From Marinobacter halophilus (GTDB taxonomy: Bacteria > Pseudomonadota > Gammaproteobacteria > Pseudomonadales > Oleiphilaceae): a stretch of 64,000 nt of DNA. The position numbers and the translations under genes are program-made. The notes beneath the pieces were generated by a model, which was given only the letters and a program-made list of their open reading frames with translations, was not told where the DNA came from and did not search any database. Below are positions 1-9,153 of the stretch, piece after piece. The stretch's first letter is position 1. Every line of letters begins with the position of its first letter. The stretch spans positions 372,001 to 436,000 of the forward strand of contig NZ_PXNN01000003.1 of assembly GCF_003007685.1 (NCBI RefSeq), written 5' to 3'.

Positions 1-1
1 T

Positions 2-355
2 TTTATCACCACGTTGGCAACGTTGGTGATTGCAGCCCGGTTGCGTAAGTTTGATCCACAGCTCGAGGAGGCCGCGCTTAACCTGGGCGCAACACCTTTG
101 GTGGCGTGGTTTACCGTAACCCTGCCCTGGCTGATGCCCTCTATTGTCGGGGCGGCGGCTATGGCATTCTTGATGTCCTTTGAGAACTTCAATACCACGG
201 TGATGCTTACCGGCAGCGACACCCCACTGACGGTAGCGCTGTTCAACCGTTTGCGGGAAGGTTCCACTCCGGTACTCAATGCGGTTGCGCTATTCCTGAT
301 GGTGGTTTCTGCGTTGCTCGCCCTGTTCACCCTGCGACAAAAACGCTCGGAATAG
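2..355 (+). CDS. ABC transporter permease, C-terminal part (spermidine/putrescine PotC-like)
   Basis: The frame is open from base 2, so the gene starts before the window and only its last 117 codons are present. The visible part carries the cytoplasmic EAA loop of binding-protein-dependent permeases (LEEAALNLGA, followed about 11 residues later by a TLPWLMP stretch), which contacts the ATPase, and then two hydrophobic helices. The spacing and the NAVALFLMVV final helix resemble PotC/PotI-type permeases for polyamines or related cations. The substrate cannot be fixed without the binding protein and ATPase, which should lie upstream. It ends at a TAG about 65 bases before the next gene. Confidence 0.8.
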   Translation, partial: FITTLATLVIAARLRKFDPQLEEAALNLGATPLVAWFTVTLPWLMPSIVGAAAMAFLMSFENFNTTVMLTGSDTPLTVALFNRLREGSTPVLNAVALFLMVVSALLALFTLRQKRSE

Positions 356-420
356 GATTATTCTGTCACCTGAACTTACGGTCTATACTGCCAGCAGGTA
401 TTCAACAAGCAGGTCAACCT

Positions 421-2658
421 TTGCGCCCCCTCCGTTGCCGTCATGCCATTGCGTTGGCCGTCATTGTGCTGCTGTCGTGGGTTCCGCTCGCCGGACACAC
501 AGCCATACAACCTGTTGACGAGGGTTGGCAATATCGCTGGGGCGACTCCCCCCTGCGAGCCGACGGCACACCGCAGTGGATCCAGGAAAATGAGTCCGAG
601 CACTGGCAAGCGATTGCGTTTCCTTCCAACCCGCCTGACCGGCAGGGCCGTGAACATGCCTGGTTTCGGGTAACTCTGCCGGAAGGCGAATGGTTTGCAC
701 CGGTTTTGTACATCTACAGTGTGGACATCATTGTTCAGGCCTGGTTTCAGGGGGAGTTGCTCTACCAATACGGCACCTTTGATGATCAGGGCCGGGGCCG
801 CTTTGAGGGCTGGCCCTGGCATCAGATCCCGCTGCCGGGCGACTACGAAGGCGAAACGATTTATTTCCGAGTGTTCTCGAATTACACCGATATCGGGCTA
901 TGGGGCGAGGTTGCCATTCTGGATTACCCGGATCTGGTGCTGCACATCGTCGGCCGGTCCACCAAAAGCCTGGTCATTGCCGCCATTTCGGCACTAATCG
1001 CTCTGCTGGCGCTGATCTTCGGCTTCATCCAACGTGGCCAGCGCAGCTTCTTCAGTCTCGCCCTGTTCTCCTTGGCGACCGCAGTCATGCTGGTTGCCGA
1101 GAGTCAGGCCAGTCTGCTGATTGCCTACGCGCCGCTGACCTGGGACTACCTGGCTGCAGGCTCCTACTATTTGATACCGGTTGCACTGGCGCTGTTATTG
1201 CACCAATGGCTGTCAGAGCATCGTCCGTTGCTGATGGGCTGGCTCTGGAAATTCCATCTGATGTTTGCGGTAGCCGCTCTGGGGTTGGCGCTGGTGGGCG
1301 CGGTTGATCTGTCATCTACGTTCCCGGTGTTTGACGGCTTATTGCTGGTGTCACTGTTGCTAATGGCTGGCAGTGCCGGGGTTCGTTTCAAGCGGTTATA
1401 TCTGGAGCAGCAGGCGCTGTTGCTGTCCTGTGCGTTACTCGCAGGATTTCTGGTGGCCGATATGGCGGTGGCCCACGGCTTTATACCCTGGGCGCCGGTG
1501 CCGGTGAGTTGGGGAGCGCTGGCATTCTCATTAGCGGTGGTCAGCATCTCGGTTTGGCACTATGGCAGAACTCAAAAAGCGCTTCAGGAGCTCACGGTTG
1601 ACCTCGAGCAGAAGGTCGCTGAACGCACAGAGCGGGCCGAAACCATGGTGCAACGGGAGGTGGCCCGGTCCCGCCTGTTGGCGCTCGAGAGCAGCAAGGG
1701 TCAGAAGCTGGCGGGCGTGATCGCCGGGCTTCAGGATTGTTTTACTCTGGACCAGGCATTCGACCTGCTCTTGAGTGCACTCCCGGTGCTGTACTTGCCG
1801 ACGGACGGCTGTTTCTACCGGCTCACCAAAGCAGGTCAATACGAACGGGTATTGAGCTGGGGCCGGGTGACGGAGCAGGCCTTCCCTCTGGTTATGGATG
1901 GGCATGTTTCGCTCTTGGAACCGACAACGGTACCGGTCAGACATCAGTCCGTGCCCGAGCAACTCTGTTTTTACCTGAGAGTCGAACCTGATAACAATGG
2001 GGACCGACCGGCGGGGGTGTTGCTGCTATCCCGGCCAGAGCTCGCAGAAGGGCTGGCAGAGTATGGCACCGCGCGAATAGTGGCCTGGGTGCATCAGTCG
2101 GTTGAAAAAATGGGAATCACCCTGTCTGGATTGGTGCTGCGGGAGCAGTTGCAGCGTTTTTCCTATGAAGACGGTCTGACAGGCCTGAAGAATCGCCGTC
2201 ATTTTGATGAGTTTTTCCGCCACGAACGTGAGGTGTCCCTGCGCACGGGGTCGCCGCTGAGCTTGTTGATGCTCGATATTGACCATTTCAAGGTGTTTAA
2301 CGATGACCATGGCCATGAGGCCGGTGATGAAGCGTTGAAGATGGTCGGAGACATGCTCGGACAGTATTTTCGGGGCAGTGACACCGTGTGCCGGTATGGC
2401 GGAGAGGAATTTGCTGTGCTGATGCCGGGTGCACCCCTGGATGAGGCACGTCTTAGGGCAGAGGCGTTATGCACGGCGGTGGCGAACACCCCCATGATCT
2501 ATCAGGGTAAAGCCCTGAGCGCTTTGACCATTTCTGCCGGCGTCGCCTGTTGGCCGGAGAGTTCGGCGGATTTCGATGAGTTGTTTCGCGCAGCCGACCA
2601 AGCGCTGTACCGGGCCAAGAACGCTGGCCGCAACCGTGTGGTCGCGACCAGCGTGTGA
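421..2658 (+). CDS. Membrane-anchored diguanylate cyclase (7TMR-DISM type sensor + GGDEF)
   Basis: The 745-residue product has a signal peptide (about residues 1-28), a periplasmic beta-rich domain of 7TMR-DISMED2 type (about 30-170), roughly seven membrane helices (about 180-380), a coiled coil (EQKVAERTERAE), a weakly conserved GAF-like linker (about 425-570) and a C-terminal GGDEF domain. The active-site motif is GGEEF near residue 660, and an RGSD inhibitory site sits five residues before it, so it should make c-di-GMP with product inhibition. The start is a TTG with AGCAGGT a few bases upstream; no ATG fits the signal peptide. The input signal is unknown. It meets the minus-strand symporter gene tail to tail. 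Confidence 0.9.
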   Translation: MRPLRCRHAIALAVIVLLSWVPLAGHTAIQPVDEGWQYRWGDSPLRADGTPQWIQENESEHWQAIAFPSNPPDRQGREHAWFRVTLPEGEWFAPVLYIYSVDIIVQAWFQGELLYQYGTFDDQGRGRFEGWPWHQIPLPGDYEGETIYFRVFSNYTDIGLWGEVAILDYPDLVLHIVGRSTKSLVIAAISALIALLALIFGFIQRGQRSFFSLALFSLATAVMLVAESQASLLIAYAPLTWDYLAAGSYYLIPVALALLLHQWLSEHRPLLMGWLWKFHLMFAVAALGLALVGAVDLSSTFPVFDGLLLVSLLLMAGSAGVRFKRLYLEQQALLLSCALLAGFLVADMAVAHGFIPWAPVPVSWGALAFSLAVVSISVWHYGRTQKALQELTVDLEQKVAERTERAETMVQREVARSRLLALESSKGQKLAGVIAGLQDCFTLDQAFDLLLSALPVLYLPTDGCFYRLTKAGQYERVLSWGRVTEQAFPLVMDGHVSLLEPTTVPVRHQSVPEQLCFYLRVEPDNNGDRPAGVLLLSRPELAEGLAEYGTARIVAWVHQSVEKMGITLSGLVLREQLQRFSYEDGLTGLKNRRHFDEFFRHEREVSLRTGSPLSLLMLDIDHFKVFNDDHGHEAGDEALKMVGDMLGQYFRGSDTVCRYGGEEFAVLMPGAPLDEARLRAEALCTAVANTPMIYQGKALSALTISAGVACWPESSADFDELFRAADQALYRAKNAGRNRVVATSV

Positions 2659-2667
2659 GCTCAGGGG

Positions 2668-4080
2668 TTAGTGCCAGATGTTGCTGTCGATCTTTTCGTG
2701 CAGCTCCGGGTAATCCTTTGACTTGAATTGCGGTACCAGGCCTTCTTTGCGCTGGGCCAGGTAATCCTTGGTGAGCTTCGCCACGGTGCCTGACAGCAGA
2801 ACGATGGCAATCAGGTTGATGGCGGCCATCAGGCCCATAGACGCATCGGCTGCGTTGAACACCGTGATCACTGCCTCATAGCCGCCCCAGACCACCATCC
2901 CCAGTGCTGCCAGACGCAGAATGGTCAGGCCTAGAGTGTTGCCGCCTTTCAGGTACACCAGTGCGTTCTCGGCGTAAGTGTAGTTGGCGACAATGGAGGT
3001 GAAGGCGAAGAACAGGATAGCAATAGCGATGAAGTAGCCGCCGAAGTCACCCAGGTGTACTTCCATGGCTTGCTGGGTCAACTGGGTACCAGTGATGCCA
3101 GAACCCGGCTCCAGAACGCCGGCCAGCAGGATCATCACCGCTGTCGCGGTACAGATGATGATGGTGTCGATAAATACACCGAAGGCCTGAACCAGCCCTT
3201 GTGAGGACGGGTGGTGCGGTGCGGGGGTGGAGGTCGCCGCAATATTGGGTGCGGAACCCATACCGGCTTCGTTGGAGAACAAACCGCGCTTGATGCCATT
3301 GAGCATGGCGGCAGTTACCGAGCCGGCCGCGCCACCGGCGGCCTCTTCCAGACCAAAAGCGCTTTTTACGATCAGCGCCAGAACGCCGGGTACTTCGGTA
3401 ATGTTCATGGCCATTACGACCAGTGCCAGCAGCACGTAGGCGCCCGCCATAAAAGGAACCACAAACTCGGCAAAGCGCACGATCTTACGCAGCCCGCCAA
3501 AAATCACCACGCCGGCAAGCACCGCGATGACCACACCAACACCCAGTTTCGGCGTGCCGAAGGCACCTTCCATGGCATCGGCAATGGAGTTTGCTTGAAC
3601 GGCATTGAACACCAGGCCGAAGGAAATGATCAGGCACACCGCAAAAATGGCGGCGGCCCACGGCGCTTTCAGGCCCTTGGCAATATAGACGGCCGGGCCG
3701 CCCCGGTATTGACCCTTGCCATCCCGCACCTTATACAGCTGGGCCAGGGTGCTTTCGGCGTAACCCGTGGCCATACCAACCAAAGCCACCATCCACATCC
3801 AAAAGATAGCGCCGGCACCGCCCAGGTAGAGCGCTACCGCCACGCCCGCCAGGTTACCGGTACCGACCCGTGACGCCAGGCTGGTACACAGCGCCTGAAA
3901 CGGCGATATGCCGTGAACGTCGCTTTCCCGGGAACCGCGGATGGCCCGGACCATTTCGCCAAAATGGACGAACTGCAGAAAACCCAGACGGATCGTGAAG
4001 AACACACCGACGGCCAGCAAGCCGTAAACCAGGACATAGCCCCAGAGAATCGAGTTTAGAAAATCGACTATTGCAGTCAT
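2668..4080 (-). CDS. Sodium:alanine/glycine symporter, AGCS family
   Basis: This 470-residue integral membrane protein has about ten to eleven hydrophobic segments and the AGCS family signature VGTGNLAGVA near residues 92-101, part of the sodium and substrate site. It also has the conserved NEAGMGSAPNIAA segment. The family imports alanine, glycine or related small amino acids with Na+ (or H+); the exact substrate cannot be read from sequence. Length and architecture are normal. It is transcribed alone, separated from teaD upstream by a strong terminator-like structure. Confidence 0.92.
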   Translation of the reverse strand: MTAIVDFLNSILWGYVLVYGLLAVGVFFTIRLGFLQFVHFGEMVRAIRGSRESDVHGISPFQALCTSLASRVGTGNLAGVAVALYLGGAGAIFWMWMVALVGMATGYAESTLAQLYKVRDGKGQYRGGPAVYIAKGLKAPWAAAIFAVCLIISFGLVFNAVQANSIADAMEGAFGTPKLGVGVVIAVLAGVVIFGGLRKIVRFAEFVVPFMAGAYVLLALVVMAMNITEVPGVLALIVKSAFGLEEAAGGAAGSVTAAMLNGIKRGLFSNEAGMGSAPNIAATSTPAPHHPSSQGLVQAFGVFIDTIIICTATAVMILLAGVLEPGSGITGTQLTQQAMEVHLGDFGGYFIAIAILFFAFTSIVANYTYAENALVYLKGGNTLGLTILRLAALGMVVWGGYEAVITVFNAADASMGLMAAINLIAIVLLSGTVAKLTKDYLAQRKEGLVPQFKSKDYPELHEKIDSNIWH

Positions 4081-4149
4081 GGCGAGGCGCCTTGTGATTC
4101 GTGAATTGTGAAATGGACGTAATACAAGGCGAGAGAGTCTAGCACGGTG

Positions 4150-4211
4150 AAAAAATGATCGGACTGCGGAAATCCGTGATTGTCCGGGCTTTCAAATTCT
4201 GCAGTCCGATC
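4150..4211 (-). terminator. Long-stem terminator after teaD
   Basis: On the minus strand an 11-base arm (GATCGGACTGC) pairs with GCAGTCCGATC 33 bases later and is followed by ATTTTTTC. This is an intrinsic-terminator layout with a large, probably further structured loop. It lies between teaD and the symporter gene on the same strand, so it should end the tea transcript. Confidence 0.6.
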
Positions 4212-4214
4212 GGT

Positions 4215-4251
4215 GTTCTGGTGGTCTGAGGTCTCGTCAGACCACCAGAAC
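4215..4251 (-). repeat. 15-bp perfect hairpin spanning the teaD stop codon
   Basis: GTTCTGGTGGTCTGA and its exact reverse complement are separated by seven bases. On the teaD transcript the first arm is the last four codons plus the stop codon, and the second arm lies in the 3' untranslated region. No T-run follows directly, so it more likely protects the 3' end of the mRNA or works together with the terminator just downstream. Confidence 0.7.
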
Positions 4252-4680
4252 CGGGCACTTGGCGCGGGATGCCACCCGGTGGGAGACACTGCCCAGAAAC
4301 ATGCCGTCTTTGTCGCTGTTAGTGCCTTTGGTGCCGACCACAATCAGATCGGCTTCCTTTTCCTGAGCGAACTTGACAATCACTTTTGAGGGTCGCCCGG
4401 ATTTCACAAAGCCCCGGACTTTGGTGGCACCTTGTTCTTTGGCAAGATCCTTGGCGTGGTTAACCACGTCCTTGGCGAAGTCTGACAGCACTTTATCCGG
4501 AATCTCCATGTTATCTGGCCGCGCGATGGAAAGGGAGGCCTCAAACAGACTGTGGTGTTTGTACACACAGATAATAAAAATCTCGGCGTCGGGTATCAGT
4601 TTCTGAAGGTCGATGGCCTTGGTCAGTGCTTTCAGCGATGTCTTGGAGCCATCTACGGCCACCAGAATCCGTTTGAACAT
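4237..4680 (-). CDS. teaD: Universal stress protein, TeaD-like regulator of the ectoine TRAP transporter
   Basis: This is a 147-residue single-domain UspA protein. The ATP-binding signature G-2x-G-9x-G-S is visible as GTKGTNSDKDGMFLGS near the C-terminus, with the N-terminal VAVDGS loop. It is the fourth gene of a binding protein, small subunit, large subunit, USP order identical to teaABCD of Halomonas elongata, where TeaD binds ATP and damps ectoine uptake. The same role is inferred here from order and family. It starts 33 bases after teaC. Confidence 0.82.
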   Translation of the reverse strand: MFKRILVAVDGSKTSLKALTKAIDLQKLIPDAEIFIICVYKHHSLFEASLSIARPDNMEIPDKVLSDFAKDVVNHAKDLAKEQGATKVRGFVKSGRPSKVIVKFAQEKEADLIVVGTKGTNSDKDGMFLGSVSHRVASRAKCPVLVV

Positions 4681-4713
4681 AGCAGTCTCCTGTCATTTAA
4701 CCGGGAATCCGGC

Positions 4714-6000
4714 TCAATCCCTGTAGGCCAGATCCCTCAGGAACAGTGCGATATCCGGGAAGGCGATGATCAGCCCCGCTGCGGCCACCAGCATAAAGAT
4801 GAACGGAGGTGTGCCGCGAATGACCTCCATGTAGGGGCGCTTGAAAATCGCAATGGCGGTGAAAATGTCGCACCCGAAGGGTGGCGTGGCCGAGCCTATG
4901 GCCACCTGCAATGTGATCAATACGCCCACCAACACGGGGTCCAGGCCGGTGGCCTGAATGGCTGGTGCAAAAATTGGCGTCAGCACCAGGATCACCACGA
5001 TCGGGTCGACAAACATGCAGGCGACAAAGAACGCGATACAGATGGCGATCAGCACGCCAACCGGGCCTGCCTCATTAACCCCAACCGTTTCCAGAATGGC
5101 CTGGGGGATCTGAGCGAAGGAAATGATCCAGGAAAAGCCGTTACCGACCGCCACCAGAATAAATACCACCGCAGTAATCAGGCCGGTGGATTTGGCGATC
5201 CGGTAGATGTCGTTGAGTTTCAGTGAACGGAAGATCACGAACTCTAGCAGGAAGGCGTAAAGCACGCAGACCGCTGCCGCTTCGGTCGGGCTGAAGATGC
5301 CGCCGTAGATGCCGCCGACAATGATAACCGGGAACATCATTGGCCAGGAAGCGTCCCGAACCGCCAGCCCTCGCTCCCGCCAGCTGGCCTTTGCCTCGGT
5401 GGGAACCTTGTTCACGTAAGCATAGATCAGGCAATAAATTGAAAACATGACCAGAATCATCAGGCCGGGGCCAATGCCGGCAATGAACAACTCGGCAATG
5501 GAGGTGCCGGAGATCACCCCGTAAATAATGAAGCCGATACTGGGCGGGATCAGGAAAGCAATATCACTGGCATTGATGATCAGGGCCAGGGTGAAAGAGT
5601 CGGAATAGCCTGCCTTGAGCATTTTTGGTCGCAGTGGCGAGCCGACCGCGACTACGGTGGCCTGGGTAGAGCCGGACACCGCACCGAACAGGGTGCAGGA
5701 GGTGGCGGTACTGATGGCCAGTCCGCCTTTTACATGGCCGATGAACGACATGACCATATTGATCAACCGGTCAGCGGATTGGCCCCGGGTCATGATATCG
5801 GCGGCCAGAATAAACATGGGCACTGCAATCAATGATGCCGGGCGGATGCCCCCCATCATCTGCTGGATGAAGGTCTGCATCTGGCCGAAGCCATCAAACA
5901 TCATAAAGAAACCGACCACAGCAGCCGTGGTCAGCGGGATCATCATCGGGAAGCCAAGCAGCAGTAGCCCGATCATGATCAACATCAGAATGGTTGCCAT
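4714..6000 (-). CDS. teaC: TRAP transporter large membrane subunit (DctM family, TeaC-like)
   Basis: The 428-residue DctM-type permease has about twelve hydrophobic segments and the family features PSIGFIIYG and PPFGCDIF. It forms the transport channel that couples Na+ entry to import of substrate handed over by the periplasmic binding protein. Length is normal for DctM. It lies 37 bases after teaB and 33 before teaD. The ectoine assignment follows from the linked TeaA-like binding protein. Confidence 0.88.
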   Translation of the reverse strand: MATILMLIMIGLLLLGFPMMIPLTTAAVVGFFMMFDGFGQMQTFIQQMMGGIRPASLIAVPMFILAADIMTRGQSADRLINMVMSFIGHVKGGLAISTATSCTLFGAVSGSTQATVVAVGSPLRPKMLKAGYSDSFTLALIINASDIAFLIPPSIGFIIYGVISGTSIAELFIAGIGPGLMILVMFSIYCLIYAYVNKVPTEAKASWRERGLAVRDASWPMMFPVIIVGGIYGGIFSPTEAAAVCVLYAFLLEFVIFRSLKLNDIYRIAKSTGLITAVVFILVAVGNGFSWIISFAQIPQAILETVGVNEAGPVGVLIAICIAFFVACMFVDPIVVILVLTPIFAPAIQATGLDPVLVGVLITLQVAIGSATPPFGCDIFTAIAIFKRPYMEVIRGTPPFIFMLVAAAGLIIAFPDIALFLRDLAYRD

Positions 6001-6037
6001 AAATAGTCTTCCTGTTCCTTATCGGGTTACGGCTGCG

Positions 6038-6631
6038 TCAAACCTCGGACTCGGTGTCGGCATAGCCGTCGATGACACCGGTGGAGAGATAGACGTCTTT
6101 GCTGGTGAGGTTTTTGATGGCTGTAAGGAGATACTGGATGCCGGTTATGGCAAATCCGATAGGAACCCAGATATACATCCACCAGATCGGCAATCCCAGT
6201 GCGGGCAAAATCCGACCGCGACCGTAAAGCGTTTCAATATAGCCGTAGGAGTGGTAACACAGGAAAAACATCACCATCGAGGTAAACAGGGCAATGAAAA
6301 TCATCAGCACTTTGCGGCCTTTGGGGGGCAAAGCGTCGTAGATTGCCGACATGCGAATGTGGCGACCGTGGCGGGCTGCGTAGCCGATACCGGCAAAGGT
6401 AATCAGAATGATCAGAATGCGGTTGATCTCTCCGGAGAAAAACAGTCCTTCCCCGAAAACAAAGCGCCCGATGACATTGGCGCAGGTGTTAACTGCCATG
6501 AGAATGACGCCGGCGGCCAGGATGACGGCTTCGGTTTTGGCAATCCACTCATCAATTGTGCCCAGAAAGCCAGGCAAGCCGGAGGTGTAGCTTCCGGTAT
6601 CGTCTTCAACCTCCTGAGGAAGTTCGGACAT
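6038..6631 (-). CDS. teaB: TRAP transporter small membrane subunit (DctQ family, TeaB-like)
   Basis: The 197-residue product has four predicted membrane helices, typical of DctQ. The conserved GEINRILIILITFAG region and a positively charged cytoplasmic loop (ARHGRHIRM) are visible. It pairs with the TeaC subunit as the membrane complex of the transporter. It follows teaA after a 115-base gap that contains a stem-loop, an arrangement that commonly lets the binding protein be made in excess. Confidence 0.87.
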   Translation of the reverse strand: MSELPQEVEDDTGSYTSGLPGFLGTIDEWIAKTEAVILAAGVILMAVNTCANVIGRFVFGEGLFFSGEINRILIILITFAGIGYAARHGRHIRMSAIYDALPPKGRKVLMIFIALFTSMVMFFLCYHSYGYIETLYGRGRILPALGLPIWWMYIWVPIGFAITGIQYLLTAIKNLTSKDVYLSTGVIDGYADTESEV

Positions 6632-6706
6632 GGGTTCTGCTCCAGAACATGTCGCTCCCGGCCGGTAATGTCCCCGGCGGGGCGGGGTTGAACCAGGGGC
6701 CGGACG

Positions 6707-6735
6707 TCAAAGGGCGGCCATTGGCCACCCTTTGA
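6707..6735 (-). repeat. Intercistronic stem-loop between teaA and teaB
   Basis: TCAAAGGGCGGCCA and TGGCCACCCTTTGA form near-perfect arms with one mismatch, starting about 12 bases after the teaA stop codon. No T-run follows, so partial attenuation or 3'-end protection of the teaA segment is more likely than full termination. This is inference from position. Confidence 0.6.
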
Positions 6736-6746
6736 ATCCTGCCGTT

Positions 6747-7775
6747 TTATTCTCCCTGAACGGCCTCGAGGTCTTTCTTGAACTGGTTCAGCAGCTCTTC
6801 GCCACGGTCGCCAGTCATGTTGATAAACGCTTCCTCAACCTGAGGTGCGCGCTCACGGAAAGCCTGGATTTGCTCTTCGTTCAGGCGGGTAACCGTCACA
6901 TTGTCATTGGCTTGCTGGATCTTGCCGAGGGCTTCGTCTGCCAGACCGTCGATGTGGGTAACGATCTCTTCAAAGGCAAAGTCAGCGGCATCGCGAACCA
7001 GTTTTTTGTCTTCGTCAGACAGACCATTGTAGAAGTTCTGGTTGGCCATCATGGCCGTGGTGAACCAGCCGTGACCGGTGAATACGAGGTTCGGAGACAC
7101 TTCGTACAGACCGCCAGACTCGATCCAGAAGATCGGGTTTTCCTGGCCCTGGATCATGTTGGTTTGCAGGGCACCGTACACTTCACCCCAAGGGAGCGGG
7201 GTCGGAGTAGCGCCGAAGGCTGAATAGGTTTCAGACAACAACGGGTTGGTCATGACCCGGATTTTTTTGTTGCTGAATCCTTCAGGTGAGGTGACCGGCT
7301 CGTCGACGGTGACAACCATTTCACCTTCCGGGTACATTTTAAGGAGTTCCAGACCCTGCTCGGAGTAGAGTTCCGGGAAGTCTTCGTTGATGGCCTTGGA
7401 CTCACGGAAGAACTTGATCACGGTTTCCATGTCGGTCGGCATCAGATAAGGAATAAAGAAAATCTGTGCTTCCGGGATCAGAGAGCCGGTAAAGCCCGGG
7501 GACTGGTTAACAAAGTTAAGAATGCCAGCCTGGGTCTGCTCCATGATGTCGTCAGATTCGCCCAGCTCACCGAAGCGGAATACCTGAACGGAATGGTCAG
7601 AGTTCTCTTCTACAAATTCTTTGAACTTATAGGCGTAAACATCCTGAACATCACCTTCGTACTCTTCATGGGCATAGCGCCAGTTGGCTGCGTTTACCGA
7701 GTTCGCCGCTGTCATCGCGGCAAAGGCGAACGCCGAAAAACCGATCAGTTTCCTGAACTTATTTGTGTTGCTCAT
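6747..7775 (-). CDS. teaA: TRAP transporter periplasmic binding protein, TeaA-like (ectoine/hydroxyectoine)
   Basis: The 342-residue protein has a signal peptide (about residues 1-29, ending in NSVNAA). The mature part begins NWRYAHEEYEGDVQDV and closely follows, over its whole length, the Halomonas elongata TeaA sequence as I remember it, including GELGESDDIMEQTQ, LMPTDM and GATPTPLPWGEVYG. TeaA binds ectoine and hydroxyectoine with high affinity for uptake under salt stress. The start at 7775 has GGAG eight bases upstream; an in-frame start at 7835 would add 20 residues that do not look like a signal peptide. It is the first gene of the operon. Confidence 0.88.
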   Translation of the reverse strand: MSNTNKFRKLIGFSAFAFAAMTAANSVNAANWRYAHEEYEGDVQDVYAYKFKEFVEENSDHSVQVFRFGELGESDDIMEQTQAGILNFVNQSPGFTGSLIPEAQIFFIPYLMPTDMETVIKFFRESKAINEDFPELYSEQGLELLKMYPEGEMVVTVDEPVTSPEGFSNKKIRVMTNPLLSETYSAFGATPTPLPWGEVYGALQTNMIQGQENPIFWIESGGLYEVSPNLVFTGHGWFTTAMMANQNFYNGLSDEDKKLVRDAADFAFEEIVTHIDGLADEALGKIQQANDNVTVTRLNEEQIQAFRERAPQVEEAFINMTGDRGEELLNQFKKDLEAVQGE

Positions 7776-7988
7776 CGCGTTATCTCCGTTTGTTTTTTTG
7801 CTGAAATCCTTTGTTACATTATTAAAGACTGGCAAAACAACGGGGTTTTCGCAAGGAAATGACTAAAATCAGATAATGTTGGCGTCACGTTTTTTGCATC
7901 GCAAGTCCATGAATTCTTGGTTTATTCGGATACGGATTGGGGTAGTGGGCGCGGTTCGATGTTATTTTTCTGGAAGGGGGTAATCGGT

Positions 7989-8014
7989 AAAAAAGGCGGC
8001 CTGGTGGCCGCCTT
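7989..8014 (-). terminator. Rho-independent terminator after the HiPIP gene
   Basis: On the minus strand a 9-bp stem (AAGGCGGCC/GGCCGCCTT) with a four-base loop runs into six T residues. It lies about 30 bases beyond the HiPIP stop codon. The remaining 210 bases up to the teaA start (7776-7988) hold no gene I can see and should contain the tea promoter. Confidence 0.85.
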
Positions 8015-8045
8015 CGGTGTGCTGTTGAGGGCACTGACCCTGGTT

Positions 8046-8369
8046 TCAGCCGCCGGGTACGTAGGTGTTGCACCAGCCCTCGGCATTGACCAGAACACTG
8101 CTGAACTGCGGGTGACGACAACCACCCCAACCGCCAGACTCCTCGCCTGCCCAGAATGCACAGTTGGAACACTTGTTTCCTTCCTGATATTTTTCGTGAG
8201 TGCTGTCAGCACCGTTGTTCACGTAATCCAGAGCGTGACCATCTTCAGCTTTCGGCTTTTCGGCGTGAGCTGCTGGAACATGCGTGACAACTTTTGCCAG
8301 CGGGACGGCAACAACGCCCAACGCAGCAGTACGCAGGAATACCCGTCGACTCTTATTGAAATCGCTCAT
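8046..8369 (-). CDS. High-potential iron-sulfur protein (HiPIP), Tat-exported
   Basis: The 107-residue protein has a twin-arginine signal (RRVFLRTAA) ending around the AHA site, then a small domain with four cysteines in HiPIP spacing (CSNC, GGC about 15 residues later, then WC near the C-terminus) that hold one [4Fe-4S] cluster. HiPIPs carry single electrons in the periplasm between the bc1 complex and terminal acceptors. The start at 8369 places the RR motif normally; the 24 extra in-frame residues upstream would not. It is monocistronic with its own terminator. Confidence 0.92.
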   Translation of the reverse strand: MSDFNKSRRVFLRTAALGVVAVPLAKVVTHVPAAHAEKPKAEDGHALDYVNNGADSTHEKYQEGNKCSNCAFWAGEESGGWGGCRHPQFSSVLVNAEGWCNTYVPGG

Positions 8370-8492
8370 TGGTGTCTCCTCTCTCATCATGATTGTATTG
8401 CCCTGCCGGAACGGCTTATGTGGCAAAAAGCAGGGCAGCATTACTACCCTATCAAAATCATTCGGCCGTGCACGATATTTGGATGACTCGGG

Positions 8493-9032
8493 CTAATTGT
8501 TGACAGGATTTAATCCGGCAGTCATCAGAAAGGCCCGAAACTCACCGGCAATTCGCTCGACGCTCTGCTCCAGTCGGTGATTGTCAGGCAGTAACAGTAT
8601 TGGCAGGTTCTGGCTTTGTGCCAGTTCGATCACCGGCATCGGTGGCACGACGTCGTCTTGCCAGCCGTGAACGATCTGGATGTGTGTTGCGCGGATGTTG
8701 GGTCGGCTTTCCGGGTACTTGGGCAGCGCCAGTGCGGGAGCCAACAAAAAACAGCCATGCACAGGGGCCTCTTCGCTTATTCGGGCGCACACCCAGCCCC
8801 CCATGCTGGAGCCGGCCAGAATGGTCCGGGCAGGGTTAGCGTGTGCCGCCGCCATGGCCTGGCGCAGGTGGGTGAGCCGTTCAGTCGGGTCTTTGCTGCT
8901 CCGGTGATCAATAGCTTCCGCGCGCACGTTGGCGAATTCCTCGGCAACTGATTTCAGCGCCTGAATCTTGGTGCTGCCCGGTCCACTTTCCAAACCATGA
9001 GAAAGAAAGACAAAGAAATCATAATCGGCCAT
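8493..9032 (-). CDS. Small alpha/beta hydrolase (YqiA/YcfP-like serine esterase)
   Basis: The 179-residue cytosolic protein has the alpha/beta-hydrolase oxyanion HG (LSHGLESGPGS), the nucleophile elbow GSSMGG near residue 78, a HGWQDDVVP acid loop and a late DNHRL histidine. This gives a complete Ser-Asp-His triad in a compact, lid-less enzyme. The substrate is unknown. The start at 9032 has GGAGC a few bases upstream; a longer in-frame reading adds 29 residues unlike the family. It is divergent from the glutathione peroxidase gene. Confidence 0.8.
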   Translation of the reverse strand: MADYDFFVFLSHGLESGPGSTKIQALKSVAEEFANVRAEAIDHRSSKDPTERLTHLRQAMAAAHANPARTILAGSSMGGWVCARISEEAPVHGCFLLAPALALPKYPESRPNIRATHIQIVHGWQDDVVPPMPVIELAQSQNLPILLLPDNHRLEQSVERIAGEFRAFLMTAGLNPVNN

Positions 9033-9153
9033 GGTCAAAGCTCCGGTCGAGGCGAGGTGATCTGCTGGAGCGATGGCAGAGCTCGATGAGCGGTTTGCGC
9101 ATTGCCATCGTATTCTCAAGCAATAAAGCGATTATTAGAAAGGGAGTCTATCA

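Noticed and set aside
3211..3873. 220-codon plus-strand frame within the AGCS symporter
   Set aside because: His/Gly/Gln-rich shadow of a clear membrane transporter.
5615..6691. 358-codon plus-strand frame across teaC and teaB
   Set aside because: It covers two well-supported transporter genes and their gap; its composition fits antisense of membrane-protein codons.
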